Origin: Alphaproteobacteria bacterium
GTDB taxonomy: Bacteria > Pseudomonadota > Alphaproteobacteria > Caulobacterales > Aquidulcibacteraceae
Assembly: GCA_016124655.1 (NCBI GenBank)
Contig: WGNI01000004.1
Location: forward strand, 164,774 to 228,773
Direction: 5' to 3'
DNA: 64,000 nt
Every line of letters starts with the position of its first letter. The stretch's first letter is position 1. A program made the position numbers and the translations under genes. The notes below the pieces were generated by a model. That model had not been told where the DNA came from. It worked only from the letters and a program-made list of their open reading frames with translations, and ran no database searches. Of this stretch, positions 19,798 to 29,627 are shown one piece after another.

Positions 19798-21062
19798 ACA
19801 AGATGGATCATGATTTCAATCCAGCGCTCGACGCTGAAGAAGAGACCAAACCGCGCTCGCCGGTGTGGATGCGCCGGGCCGCCGTGATCGGCGCGCCGCT
19901 TGGCGTGATCGCTGTGGCGGTGGCGGGCTTTGCGATCCTCGACGCCACGGGACCAAAGCCCGACAAGAACAAAGAACCGCCCGGCGCCGTCGCGGTGCAG
20001 GTCGCGCCCGCGCAGGCGCGCGAGACCACCATTTCCGTCACCACGCAAGGCGAAGCGCGGCCGCGCGTGGAAGCCACGCTGGCGTCGCAAGTGAGCGGGC
20101 GTCTTTTGTGGACTTCGCCGGCCTTCGTTGAAGGCGGCGCGTTCCGCGAAGGCGATGTGCTCGCGCGCATCGACACCGCGGATTACCAGCTCGCCGTCAC
20201 GCGCGCGCAAGCGCAAGTGGCGCAAGCGCAGGAAGGCTTGGCGCGTGAAGAAGCCGAGGGCGAAATCGCGCGGCAGGATTGGGCGGAGCTCGGCCAAGGC
20301 GACGCATCGCCGCTCGCCTTGCGCGAGCCGCAGCTGGCGCAAGCGCGCGCCACGCTCGCCGCAGCGCAAGCGCAATTGCGCGAAGCGCAGCTTAATCTGT
20401 CGCGGACGTCGATACGTGCTCCGTTCAGCGGGCGCTTGAGCGCGCGGCGCGCGAATGTCGGCGATCTGGTGACGATGGGCTCGCCGGTCGCGGACGTGTT
20501 CGCCACCGACATCATGGAAGTGCGCGTACCGCTGACGGACGCCGATCTCGCCGCGCTCGATGCGCCGGTGGGCTATATTGCCGGGCGCACGGCTGCGCCA
20601 GCAGCGCATCTTTCGGCCACGATCGCGGGCGAGCGGCGCACCTGGAATGGCCGGCTGATGCGCATTGAATCGACGGTCGATAGCCAGACGCGTCTTGTGT
20701 ACGGCATCATCGAGGTGCGCGACCCGTTCGGGCAGCGCCGCACTGCGCCGCTGGCGCCGGGCGTGTTCGTCACGGCCGTGATCGATGGCGCGCGCACGGA
20801 GCAGTTCGTCGCCGCGCCGCGGGGCGCCTTGAAGCGCAACGAATATGTTTACGTGATCGACAACGAAAACAAGGTCGACGTGCGCCAGGTGCGCGCGGCG
20901 CAGACGACCGCCACGGAAGTGCTGTTCCGGCAAGGCGTCGCGGACGGGGAGCGGGTCGTCGTTTCGCACTTGCCGTCACCGCGCGACGGCATGAGCGTGA
21001 CGCCGATCGATCGCGCGCCGGACGCCGAAGCCGCCCCCGCCGCCGCACGCCCGGCGCAGTAA
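19794..21062 (+). CDS. RND efflux periplasmic adaptor subunit
   Basis: The 422-residue membrane-fusion protein has one N-terminal membrane anchor (about residues 30-50), a beta-barrel/lipoyl segment starting near VAVQVAPAQAR, a long alanine/glutamine-rich alpha-hairpin (about 125-210), then LSRTSIRAPFSGRLSARRANVGDLV, the second lipoyl half. The C-terminal membrane-proximal domain includes LAPGVFVTAVIDG. It bridges the inner membrane pump and the outer membrane channel. It overlaps the channel gene by four bases and is followed 34 bases later by the pump gene. Confidence 0.92.
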   Translation: MNKMDHDFNPALDAEEETKPRSPVWMRRAAVIGAPLGVIAVAVAGFAILDATGPKPDKNKEPPGAVAVQVAPAQARETTISVTTQGEARPRVEATLASQVSGRLLWTSPAFVEGGAFREGDVLARIDTADYQLAVTRAQAQVAQAQEGLAREEAEGEIARQDWAELGQGDASPLALREPQLAQARATLAAAQAQLREAQLNLSRTSIRAPFSGRLSARRANVGDLVTMGSPVADVFATDIMEVRVPLTDADLAALDAPVGYIAGRTAAPAAHLSATIAGERRTWNGRLMRIESTVDSQTRLVYGIIEVRDPFGQRRTAPLAPGVFVTAVIDGARTEQFVAAPRGALKRNEYVYVIDNENKVDVRQVRAAQTTATEVLFRQGVADGERVVVSHLPSPRDGMSVTPIDRAPDAEAAPAAARPAQ

Positions 21063-21096
21063 AAACGCCCCGCCGAAACGCGGGAGGAGACGAACG

Positions 21097-24000
21097 ATGT
21101 TGAAGGGCCTTGTGGCTTGGTGGGCCAAGAACCCCGTCGCCGGCAATCTCCTGATGCTCGCCTGCTTTGTGGCGGGCGCGCTTTCGTTCATGCGCATGGA
21201 AAAGGAGTTCTGGCCGCCTGGCCGGGATGTCGGCGTCTGGGTTGAGGCCTATTGGCCCGGCGCCAGCCCCGAGGACATGGAGACCCAGGTCACCGCGCGC
21301 ATCGAAGAGTCGCTGGCGGACCTCGACGGAATCAATTGGGTGCGCTCGCGCTCCAGCGAAAGTTCGGCGTGGATTCGGCTCATCGCCAATCCCAGCGTCG
21401 ACGTCGACAAGCTGACTCAAGAAGCGCGTGCGCGCGTAGAAGCGATCTCCGGTCTCCCGCCGAGCCTGGAGCCGATCCGCGTGTCGCGGCAGGTGTTCCG
21501 CGATTGGTCGTTGATCCTCAGCGTGCATGGCGAGGTCAGCGAAGCGACGCTGCGCAGCACGGCGGAGCGGTTGCGGGATCAGTTGGCGGTTTTGCCGGGT
21601 GCTGCGAACACGATCGTTTCAGGCGTGCGGGACCGGGAAGTCTCGATCGAGCTCTCTGAAACGGCGCTGCGCCAGTACGGCCTAACGTTCAGCGAAGTCG
21701 CCAATGCCGTGCGCGCCCACTCGTTGAACGTTTCGGCGGGCTCGGTGCGCACGCGCGACGGCGAATATCAATTGCGCGCGCGTAATCTCGCGGATTCCGA
21801 GCGCGACTTCTCCTCCATCGTGGTGCGCCAGACTGCCGGCGGCGCGGCGATTACCGTCGGCGACGTCGCGACCGTGATCGACGGCTTCCAAGACGTGAAC
21901 ATGTATTCGCGGATGAATGGCGAGCCGTCGGCGCTGGTCGTCATCCAAACCGCCGACGACTTCAATATCGGCGAGACCGCGAAGGCGGCGCGGGAAAAAC
22001 TCGACGAATTCCGCAACACGCTGCCGCCCGGCGTGCAGGTGACGCCGATTTATAATCAGAACGAAGACTTCGAAGCGCTGACGGGCATTCTGTTCTCGAA
22101 CGCCTTGCAGGGGTTTGCACTCATCTTTCTGCTGCTGATGCTCTCGCTGCATCCGAAGGTGGCGGTCTGGGCGACGTTGGGCGTGATGACGGCGTTCGCC
22201 GGCTCGTTCTTCATCTTGCCCTATGTCGACGTGTCGCTGAACTTCATGAGCGTGTTCGGCTTCCTCCTGGTGCTTGGCATCATGGTCGACGACGCGATCA
22301 TTGTGGGCGAGTCCATTTATGAGAGGGCCGAGGAAGGCCATACCGGGCCGGACGCGGCGATCCTCGCCACGCAACTGGTGTTGAAGCCGCTGGTCGCTTC
22401 GGTCCTGGTGACCATGCTGGCGTTCAGCCCATGGATGCTGATCGACGGCGAAGTGCGCCAGTTCACGCGCGCGATCTCGATCGTGGTGATGTCGACGCTG
22501 GTGTTCTCGCTGATTGAATCGCTGATCATTCTGCCGGCGCACCTCTCCCACGTGACGAAGCCGGACCCGCAGGGCCAGGGCGTCATGGCGCGCCTGATGC
22601 GCTTCCAACAGCGCTGCGCGCATTCAATCATCTGGGTGGCGCGCAACATCCATGGCCCGTTCCTGCGTCAGGCGGTGCGGTGGCGGTATCTGACGGCCGC
22701 GAGCTTCATCGCGATCTTCATTCTCGCGATCGGCATGGTGGCGAGCGGGCGCATCAAATCGACCTTCATGCCGGAAGTCGAAGGCGACTTCATGATGGCG
22801 ACAATCGAACTGCCGCGCACGACACCGTTTGGGCGCATGGAGCAGGTCGCGGAGCAATTGGATTCCGCGCGGCTGGCAATGGAACAAGAGACCCGCGAGG
22901 TCGCCTACGAAGATCCCAACACCGGCGCGCTGTCGCGCGGCGTCATTCGGTCCTGGAGTCAATCGATCGAAGAGAACCAGATCCGCGCCTATGTCGGGCT
23001 CACGCCGCCTGAAACGCGCGATCTGAAATCCTCGCAGGTGACCGAGCGGCTGAAGGAGTTGTTGGGCCCGGTGCCGGATGCGGAACGCATCAGCTTCCAG
23101 CTCAGCGGCAATGATGACGGGCCCAACATCAATCTCGCGATGATGAGCGAGAACCAGTCGGATTTACGCGCGGCCGTCGATGAATTGAAGGCGCGGCTGC
23201 AACAGTTCTCCGCGGTGTCGAGCGTGCGCGACAGCGAAGATGCTGCAGTCGAGGAATTGCGCTTCCAATTGCTGCCGGGCGCGGAGCAGATGGGCGTGAC
23301 CCTGGCGGATGTGTCCAATCAGGTGCGGCAAGCCTATTTCGGCGAGGAAGTGCAGCGCCTGCCGCAAGACGGGGACGAAGTGCGCGTCTATGTGCGCTAT
23401 CCGCGCGACGACCGGCGCACGCTGGACAGCCTCAATCAGTTCCGCGTGCGCACGCCGGACGGGCGAGAAATTCCGCTTGCATCGGTGGCGACGGTCGAAT
23501 TCGCGCCTGGGGTGACGGGTCTCGACCGGCGCCAGCGCATGCGCTCGATCATGGTGGAGGCGGAGGTTCCTCCTGAAGACCGCGCGCCGATCATGAAGGA
23601 ATTGAGCGAGGAGTTCTTTCCATCGCTGGAGGCGCGCTACCCCACTGTGACGCGGCGTGCGCTGGGCGAAGCGGAAGCGCAGGCGGAGTTCTTCGAACAA
23701 CTGCAGGCCTACGGCTTGATGGCGCTGTTCGGCATGTACTTCCTGCTGGCGGTGACGTTCCGGTCCTACTGGCAGCCGGCGCTGATCATGTCGGTGATCC
23801 CGTTCGCGTTCATCGGCACGGCGGTCGGCCATTATGTGCTGGGCTTGAACTTCGCCCTCTTCTCCTGGCTTGGGATGATTGCGGCGATTGGCGTCGTCGT
23901 GAACGACAATGTCGTTCTCATCGACAAAGCCAATCAATTTCGCGACGAAGGGGCTGATCCGTTCGCCGGCATCACCGGGGCGAGCGTTTCGCGGTTCCGG

Positions 24001-24258
24001 CAGATTTTTCTGACGTCGATCACGGAATTCATCGGCCTCTTGCCGATGCTCGTCGAACAGGCTGCGATCGCGCAATTCCTTAAGCCGATGGCGGTGGCAT
24101 TGGCGTTCGGCGTGCTGTTGTGCATGCCCGTGACGTTGATCTTGACGCCAACATTCTACATGATCGGCAAAGACATAAAGACCGCCTTCGGGAGCGGGAT
24201 GCGCCAAATCCGCCGCTGGTGGGGCAGACGCAGCCCGAGCGCGATACCGGCGGAATGA
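21097..24258 (+). CDS. RND efflux permease (AcrB/HAE superfamily)
   Basis: The 1053-residue product has the full RND layout: TM1 after a short amphipathic N-terminus, a large periplasmic loop, TM2-6, a second loop, and TM7-12. TM4 contains the proton-relay aspartate pair in VLGIMVDDAIIVGES. At the place of AcrB Lys940 in TM10 the sequence is VVNDNVVLIDKAN, so the charged residue layout differs from AcrB; this is common in a divergent branch of the family with unknown substrates. GGGAGGAG lies just before the ATG. The pump works with the two upstream gene products. Confidence 0.93.
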   Translation: MLKGLVAWWAKNPVAGNLLMLACFVAGALSFMRMEKEFWPPGRDVGVWVEAYWPGASPEDMETQVTARIEESLADLDGINWVRSRSSESSAWIRLIANPSVDVDKLTQEARARVEAISGLPPSLEPIRVSRQVFRDWSLILSVHGEVSEATLRSTAERLRDQLAVLPGAANTIVSGVRDREVSIELSETALRQYGLTFSEVANAVRAHSLNVSAGSVRTRDGEYQLRARNLADSERDFSSIVVRQTAGGAAITVGDVATVIDGFQDVNMYSRMNGEPSALVVIQTADDFNIGETAKAAREKLDEFRNTLPPGVQVTPIYNQNEDFEALTGILFSNALQGFALIFLLLMLSLHPKVAVWATLGVMTAFAGSFFILPYVDVSLNFMSVFGFLLVLGIMVDDAIIVGESIYERAEEGHTGPDAAILATQLVLKPLVASVLVTMLAFSPWMLIDGEVRQFTRAISIVVMSTLVFSLIESLIILPAHLSHVTKPDPQGQGVMARLMRFQQRCAHSIIWVARNIHGPFLRQAVRWRYLTAASFIAIFILAIGMVASGRIKSTFMPEVEGDFMMATIELPRTTPFGRMEQVAEQLDSARLAMEQETREVAYEDPNTGALSRGVIRSWSQSIEENQIRAYVGLTPPETRDLKSSQVTERLKELLGPVPDAERISFQLSGNDDGPNINLAMMSENQSDLRAAVDELKARLQQFSAVSSVRDSEDAAVEELRFQLLPGAEQMGVTLADVSNQVRQAYFGEEVQRLPQDGDEVRVYVRYPRDDRRTLDSLNQFRVRTPDGREIPLASVATVEFAPGVTGLDRRQRMRSIMVEAEVPPEDRAPIMKELSEEFFPSLEARYPTVTRRALGEAEAQAEFFEQLQAYGLMALFGMYFLLAVTFRSYWQPALIMSVIPFAFIGTAVGHYVLGLNFALFSWLGMIAAIGVVVNDNVVLIDKANQFRDEGADPFAGITGASVSRFRQIFLTSITEFIGLLPMLVEQAAIAQFLKPMAVALAFGVLLCMPVTLILTPTFYMIGKDIKTAFGSGMRQIRRWWGRRSPSAIPAE

Positions 24259-24288
24259 TCGTCACATCACATCCGAGGGAGCGTATTC

Positions 24289-26352
24289 ATGATCAATCTC
24301 ACCCGCCGCGCGATGGCGGCCTCCTCGCTTGCGTTGCTCGCAGGCTGCGCGGCGCGCCCGATCGGGCAGACGCTCGCCGGCGCAACGCGCGCGCCGGCTG
24401 ACATCGGTCCGTTTGGCATCGATCTTGATGCACGAGACCTCGGGATCGCGCCAGGCGACGATTTCTTTCTGCATTGCAATGGCACGTGGCTGCGGAACAA
24501 TGAGATTCCCGCAGACCGCACACGCTGGGGCGCGTTCGATGCGTTGCGCGACAAATCCGAACGCGATCAGAAGGCGATTATTGAAGAAGTCGCGGCCGCT
24601 GGCGGACCGCCGGGCTCAAACGAACAAAAGATCGCGGATTACTACAATTCATATCTCGATCAGGACGCGATCGATGCGCGCGGGCTGGGGCCGATTCAGG
24701 CCGAGCTTGACGCCATCGCCGCACTGACCAACCACGAGCAGACGATCCGGCTGATCGCCACGCCCGGCATTGCGGTGGACTCGCCGATCGCGATGTTCGT
24801 CGGCCTCGATGAACGCAATCCCGATCGCTACATCGTCAATATGGGGCATGCGGGCCTCGGCCTGCCGGAGCGCGAATATTACCGGCGCGCCGATGGCGAG
24901 TTCCCCAACATTCGCGCGGCTTATGTTGCGCATCTAGAGCAAATGCTGACGCTGGCGGGACAGAGCAATGCCGCTGCGCAGGCGCAGGCGATCATGGCGC
25001 TGGAAACGCAGATCGCTGAACGGCACTGGCCGATCGCGGAGCGCCGCAACCGCGATAAGACCTACAATTTGAAAACGCGTGCGGAAATCCGCGCGCTTGC
25101 GCCGACCTATCCGTGGGACGCGAGCTTCGAGTCCGCCGGCTTCGGCGGCGTCCAAGAGGTCGTCATCAGCGAACTGAGCGCGATGGGCCCACTCGCGGAG
25201 CTGTTCATGGCGACGCCGGTCTCCACGTGGCGCAGCTATCTCACGTATCACCTGATGCACAACAACGCCCACGTGCTGCCGCGCGCGATCGACGACGCCA
25301 ACTTCGCGTTCCACGGCCGCACGCTGAACGGTCAACCGCAGCAACGCGATCGCTGGAAGCGCGCAGTGCAAGCGGTGAACGGCGCGATGGGCGAAGCGAT
25401 CGGACAGATCTATGTCGCGCGGCATTTCCCGCCCGCGTCGAAATCGAAGATGAGCGATCTCGTTGAGAATCTGCGCCGCGCCTACGGCGAACGCATCGAC
25501 GTCGTGTCGTGGATGTCGGGGCCGACGAAGGTGGCCGCACGCGAGAAGCTGGCGACGTTCCGGCCGAAGATTGGCTATCCCGACAAGTGGCGCGACTATG
25601 CCGGACTCATGGCGCAGAGCGGCGACGCCTACGGCAACGTCAAGCGCGCGCAGGTGTTTGAGTGGAATTATGATGTAGCGCGACTGAGCCGGCCGACGGA
25701 CAAGGACGAATGGTTCATGACGCCGCAAACGGTGAACGCCTACTACAATCCCGTGTTCAACGAGATCGTGTTCCCCGCCGCCATTCTGCAGGCGCCATTC
25801 TTCGATCCGAACGCAGACGCTGCCGTGAATTACGGCGCGATCGGCGGCGTGATCGGGCACGAAATGGGCCACGGCTTCGACGATCAGGGCGCGAAGTCCG
25901 ACGCGTACGGCGTGCTACGCGATTGGTGGACGCCGCAGGATGTTCAGCAGTTCGAACTCGCGACCGCGAAGCTCGAGGAGCAATACAACGCCTACGAGCC
26001 GCTGCCGGGCATTTCAGTCAACGGACAGCTCACGCTCGGAGAAAATATCGGCGACAATGGCGGGCTTCAGGTCGCGTACAAGGCCTATCAATTGCACCTG
26101 AACGGGGCTGCGGCGGAAACGCTTGTGGGCACCACGGGCGACCAGCGCTTCTTCATGTCGTGGGCGCAGGTGTGGCGTACGCTGATCCGAGACGAGGCGC
26201 TGCGCAATCAGGTGCTGACGGATCCGCACTCGCCTGCGCAGTACCGCTGCAATGGCGCGGTGCGCAACATGGACGCCTGGCACGCCGCGTTCGACGTACA
26301 GCCCGGCCAGGCGCTCTATCTCGCGCCAGCAGATCGCGTCACGATCTGGTAG
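24289..26352 (+). CDS. M13 family zinc metallopeptidase lipoprotein (neprilysin-like, PepO type)
   Basis: The 687-residue product carries a lipoprotein signal with lipobox LAGC near residue 20, so it is probably attached to a membrane facing the periplasm. The gluzincin site is clear: His524-Glu-x-x-His528 in GHEMGHGFDDQG and Glu585 in GENIGDNGG. The substrate-binding NAYYNP segment precedes the site. M13 enzymes cleave oligopeptides on the amino side of hydrophobic residues. It follows the efflux permease gene by 30 bases and may share its transcript; a functional link is only inferred. Confidence 0.92.
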   Translation: MINLTRRAMAASSLALLAGCAARPIGQTLAGATRAPADIGPFGIDLDARDLGIAPGDDFFLHCNGTWLRNNEIPADRTRWGAFDALRDKSERDQKAIIEEVAAAGGPPGSNEQKIADYYNSYLDQDAIDARGLGPIQAELDAIAALTNHEQTIRLIATPGIAVDSPIAMFVGLDERNPDRYIVNMGHAGLGLPEREYYRRADGEFPNIRAAYVAHLEQMLTLAGQSNAAAQAQAIMALETQIAERHWPIAERRNRDKTYNLKTRAEIRALAPTYPWDASFESAGFGGVQEVVISELSAMGPLAELFMATPVSTWRSYLTYHLMHNNAHVLPRAIDDANFAFHGRTLNGQPQQRDRWKRAVQAVNGAMGEAIGQIYVARHFPPASKSKMSDLVENLRRAYGERIDVVSWMSGPTKVAAREKLATFRPKIGYPDKWRDYAGLMAQSGDAYGNVKRAQVFEWNYDVARLSRPTDKDEWFMTPQTVNAYYNPVFNEIVFPAAILQAPFFDPNADAAVNYGAIGGVIGHEMGHGFDDQGAKSDAYGVLRDWWTPQDVQQFELATAKLEEQYNAYEPLPGISVNGQLTLGENIGDNGGLQVAYKAYQLHLNGAAAETLVGTTGDQRFFMSWAQVWRTLIRDEALRNQVLTDPHSPAQYRCNGAVRNMDAWHAAFDVQPGQALYLAPADRVTIW

Positions 26353-26376
26353 CGCACCAAGACGAAAAACGACGAG

Positions 26377-26402
26377 CGGGCGGGGATGATCATCCCCGCC
26401 CG
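26377..26402. terminator. Bidirectional terminator between convergent peptidase genes
   Basis: A perfect 26-base palindrome with arms CGGGCGGGGATGA and its complement lies between the M13 and S46 stops. An A-rich stretch (GACGAAAAACGACG) flanks its left side, giving a U-run for leftward transcripts; the right flank has a short TTT run. Confidence 0.65.
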
Positions 26403-26415
26403 TTGCGTTTCCGGG

Positions 26416-28494
26416 TCAGCGATCGCCGCGCAGTTCGCTCGCCAGGCTTTGCATGCCATAGACGTCCACGAGGGCTTCCTGCACCGCGGTCGCGGCCACC
26501 GCGATTGTGCGGTTCAAACGCGGATCGAAGAAATATTCTCCGCCGAGCGAATGAATATTCCCATCAAAAACCGCGCCGACGACGCGCCCCTCCCGATCCA
26601 GGAGCGGGCTTCCGGAATTGCCGCCGATGATGTCGTTGGTGGTGGTGACATTGAAAATCGTGTTCGGATCGAGCCTCGGCTGGGCTGCCGACCATGATGG
26701 CGCGAGCGCATACGGATCGGCGCCCGTTGCGCGGTCGTAGAGGCCTGAGAAGCGTGTGAACGGCCCGACATTTTCGCCGCCCGCTTCGGTCCATCCCGCC
26801 ACGCGGCCATAGGACAGACGCAGCGTGAAGGTTGCGTCGGGGTAGATCGTTTCGCCGAAGGCGCGGAAGCGCGCGCGCGCAATGCGCTCCTGGGCGCGTT
26901 CGGTGGGCCCTTCGACTTCTTGTTCATAGCGCGTGCGCAGCGCGCGTGCAGCGTCATCCCAAGCGCGCACGAAGACGATCATCGGATCATCGCTTGCCGA
27001 CACGGCTGCAGCGCCGCCCTCCCACAATTGGCGCCGGAACGCGGGATCGCCGATGCGCGTGCCGCGGGCCAAGCGCGTGGCGAGTTCTTCCGGACTTTCG
27101 CGGCCCAGCATCTGGCGCACGCGCGGATCATCGGTCGTCAAGTATTCGCGGGTTTTCTCCAGCCAGAAGGAGAGAAGCAATTCCTCAAGCGGCGCTTCGA
27201 TCGGCGTCGCGGCGAACAGTTGCGACTCCAAGGTTTGCAGGCGCGCATCGGTGTAGGCAGTCAGACGCTCGTCGTTGGGCTTCTCGCGTTCAGCTGCGCC
27301 GCGCACGATGTGCCGCGCATAGTTGAACAATTCCGAGCCGCTGCCGGCGCGACGCTCGAGATACTGGTAGGCGAGGAAAAAGCCGCGATACGCAGCGGTC
27401 GCTTCGGAGACGTCATTCCACGGCTGTCCGGCTTCGCGCTGGGCTGCGCGATTGCGCGATACGCGCGTTTGCAGATCGGATTCCGCGCGCGAGACCTGCG
27501 CGAAGGATTGCGGATCGACCAGGGCAAGGCGGCGGCCCGCCAGCGCCTTCAACGTATTTTCTACGCTGAACAAAGTATCGGAGGCGATGCGCGCCTGCTC
27601 GGCGCCCTGATCGGAATAGACGGAAAGACGGCCGCGCAGTTCCGCAAGCGTGGTCAACCGCCACGGCAGAAAGTAGTCGCGTTCGAAGGTGAGCTGGGAT
27701 TGCGTGAGAAGGCGGCTTGTGGCGCCGGGATTGCCGGAGACGAAGACAAGTTCGCCATCGCTCAGCGGCGTGGCGCGCATCTGCAAATGCGCCGGCGTCG
27801 CAGCCGGCGCGCCATTTTCGTAGAGACGAATATAGGCGACGTCGAAGCAGAAGCGCGGGAAATTGAAATTGTCGGGATCGCCGCCGAAGAACGCTGCAGC
27901 GATCTCCGGGGCGAATGCCAGGCGCACGTCGTCGAAGCGCTTGTACTCGTAGAGCTTATATTGGCCGCCTTGATAAAGCGTCACGACCTGGCAGCGCTTG
28001 GCGGCTTCTTCGCCGCGGCACTCTTGTTCGATGCGCGCAATCTCGCCGTCGCGCGCGCGGGTGAACGCTTCCGCGCTGGCGCCGCCTGCAGCGGCTTCGA
28101 TGCGCTGGGTGACATCGGAAATGCCGGTGAGAAGCTGCACGGCAAGCCCAGGGCATTGCGCTTCTTCTTCGCGCGACATGGCGCGAAAGCCCGTCAACAC
28201 GAGATTGTTTTGCTCAGACGACAAATTCTGCACGCAATCGACAATGCAGTGATGGTTGGTCTGCACCAGGCCCGCGCCGCTGACGATCGCTGCGGAGCAG
28301 CCGTTCTCCAGTCGCGCGGATGCGGCCTGAATGCGGTCAAGCCAGGCCTGATCCGGCGCCCAGCCATAGGCCTGCTGCACGCGCGCGGCGGGGAAATTGT
28401 CGAATGTCCACATGCCTTCGTCGGCCTGCGCAGCCATGGGCGCAACGACGGACAGAGCGGCCGCCATGGGCAGGCCGCGCGAAAGCGCTTTCAT
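26416..28494 (-). CDS. S46 family dipeptidyl-peptidase (DPP7/DPP11 type)
   Basis: The 692-residue secreted serine peptidase has a signal peptide (residues 1-24, ending AQADE) and the S46 hallmarks: GMWTFDNFP at the mature N-terminus, TNHHC at 79-83 with the catalytic His, and GGNSGSP with Ser627. These enzymes release dipeptides from peptide N-termini in the periplasm. In S46 structures the residue in the FDxN motif sets S1 specificity; here it is Gly645 (FDGN), which favours a DPP7-like preference for hydrophobic or aliphatic P1 over the acidic preference of DPP11. That specificity call is inference. The gene is convergent with the M13 gene. Confidence 0.92.
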   Translation of the reverse strand: MKALSRGLPMAAALSVVAPMAAQADEGMWTFDNFPAARVQQAYGWAPDQAWLDRIQAASARLENGCSAAIVSGAGLVQTNHHCIVDCVQNLSSEQNNLVLTGFRAMSREEEAQCPGLAVQLLTGISDVTQRIEAAAGGASAEAFTRARDGEIARIEQECRGEEAAKRCQVVTLYQGGQYKLYEYKRFDDVRLAFAPEIAAAFFGGDPDNFNFPRFCFDVAYIRLYENGAPAATPAHLQMRATPLSDGELVFVSGNPGATSRLLTQSQLTFERDYFLPWRLTTLAELRGRLSVYSDQGAEQARIASDTLFSVENTLKALAGRRLALVDPQSFAQVSRAESDLQTRVSRNRAAQREAGQPWNDVSEATAAYRGFFLAYQYLERRAGSGSELFNYARHIVRGAAEREKPNDERLTAYTDARLQTLESQLFAATPIEAPLEELLLSFWLEKTREYLTTDDPRVRQMLGRESPEELATRLARGTRIGDPAFRRQLWEGGAAAVSASDDPMIVFVRAWDDAARALRTRYEQEVEGPTERAQERIARARFRAFGETIYPDATFTLRLSYGRVAGWTEAGGENVGPFTRFSGLYDRATGADPYALAPSWSAAQPRLDPNTIFNVTTTNDIIGGNSGSPLLDREGRVVGAVFDGNIHSLGGEYFFDPRLNRTIAVAATAVQEALVDVYGMQSLASELRGDR

Positions 28495-28574
28495 TGTAAA
28501 ACCCCTTAAAAGTCCAGTTTGGGCTTGTCTCAGCGCATGTGCGGCGCGGGCGCAACCTGGAATCGACGACCTCC

Positions 28575-29588
28575 CTACCCTGTGACGGGGGCGACCGTTT
28601 GTTCGATGCGGCCGAAAATGGAATGGCCGCGATCGTCGAGCATTTCGATTTCGACGCGGTCTCCCGGCTGCATGAAGGGCGTCCTGGGGGCGCCGTCGCG
28701 CAGGGTTTCGATGGTGCGCAGCTCCGCGATGCAGGAATAGCCGGCGCCGCCCTCGGCGACCTGGCGGCCCGGGGAGCCGTCAGGGTCCTTGTTGGACACC
28801 GTGCCGGAGCCGATGATGGCGCCGGCGCCGAGCGGACGCGTCCGCGCGGCGTGGGCGATGAGCTGGGCGAAATCGAACGTCATGTCCTGGCCGGCGTCGG
28901 GCCGGCCGAAGGCCTCGCCGTTCAGCCGCGAGAGCAAGGGCCGGTGGAGTTTGTTGTCACGCCACGCCGCGCCAAGCGCGTCGGGCGTCACGGCGACCGG
29001 CGAAAATGCGCTCGACGGCTTGGATTGAAAGAAGCCAAAGCCTTTTGCGAGTTCGGCGGGAATGAGGCCGCGAAAACTCACGTCGTTGCACAGCATGACG
29101 AGGGCAATGCTAGTGGCGGCATCCTGCGCCGAGGCGCCCGTGGCGACATCCGTGGTGATGACCGCGATCTCCGCTTCGAAATCACAACCCCAAGCAGGAT
29201 CGCCCAACGGAATTGGGTCGCGCGGGCCCAAAAACGCGTCGGAGCCGCCCTGATACATCAGCGGATCGGTCCAGAAGCTGGGCGGCATATCGGCGCCGCG
29301 CGCGCGGCGGACCAGTTCCACATGGTTCACATAGGCCGAACCATCCGCCCATTGATACGCGCGGGGCAACGGCGCGGCGCATTCGCGTTCGTGAAAGCGA
29401 TCTTTGGGCGCTGCATCGCGCGCCAATGCTTCGGAGAGCGCGCGCAATTTCGGCTCGGCATGCGCCCAGTCATCCAAAGCCGCCTGCAAGGTCGGCGCGA
29501 TCAAGGCCGCGTCGCTACACCAGGCCAGATCGTCAGAGACCACAACCAGCCGGCCGTCGCGGCCGTGCTTCAGGCTCGCCAGTTTCAC
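28575..29588 (-). CDS. fahA: Fumarylacetoacetate hydrolase
   Basis: The 337-residue FAH-superfamily enzyme probably performs the last step of tyrosine degradation, splitting fumarylacetoacetate to fumarate and acetoacetate. The catalytic-domain segments YVNHVELVRRARG, the metal-binding DFEAEIAVITTD, CNDVSFRGLIP and GSGTVSNKD are visible. The start is GTG at 29588, preceded by GGGGAG. It is the distal gene of the minus-strand unit hppD - asparaginase-like - hmgA - small gene - fahA, which makes the specific assignment stronger than the superfamily alone would allow. Confidence 0.9.
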   Translation of the reverse strand: MKLASLKHGRDGRLVVVSDDLAWCSDAALIAPTLQAALDDWAHAEPKLRALSEALARDAAPKDRFHERECAAPLPRAYQWADGSAYVNHVELVRRARGADMPPSFWTDPLMYQGGSDAFLGPRDPIPLGDPAWGCDFEAEIAVITTDVATGASAQDAATSIALVMLCNDVSFRGLIPAELAKGFGFFQSKPSSAFSPVAVTPDALGAAWRDNKLHRPLLSRLNGEAFGRPDAGQDMTFDFAQLIAHAARTRPLGAGAIIGSGTVSNKDPDGSPGRQVAEGGAGYSCIAELRTIETLRDGAPRTPFMQPGDRVEIEMLDDRGHSIFGRIEQTVAPVTG

Positions 29589-29627
29589 GCAACGCTCCCC
29601 TTCGCCGCCAGGACGCGGCCGCGCACG

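Noticed and set aside
21682..22623. 313-codon minus-strand frame opposite the RND permease
   Set aside because: His/Arg/Gln-rich shadow of a clearly conserved gene.
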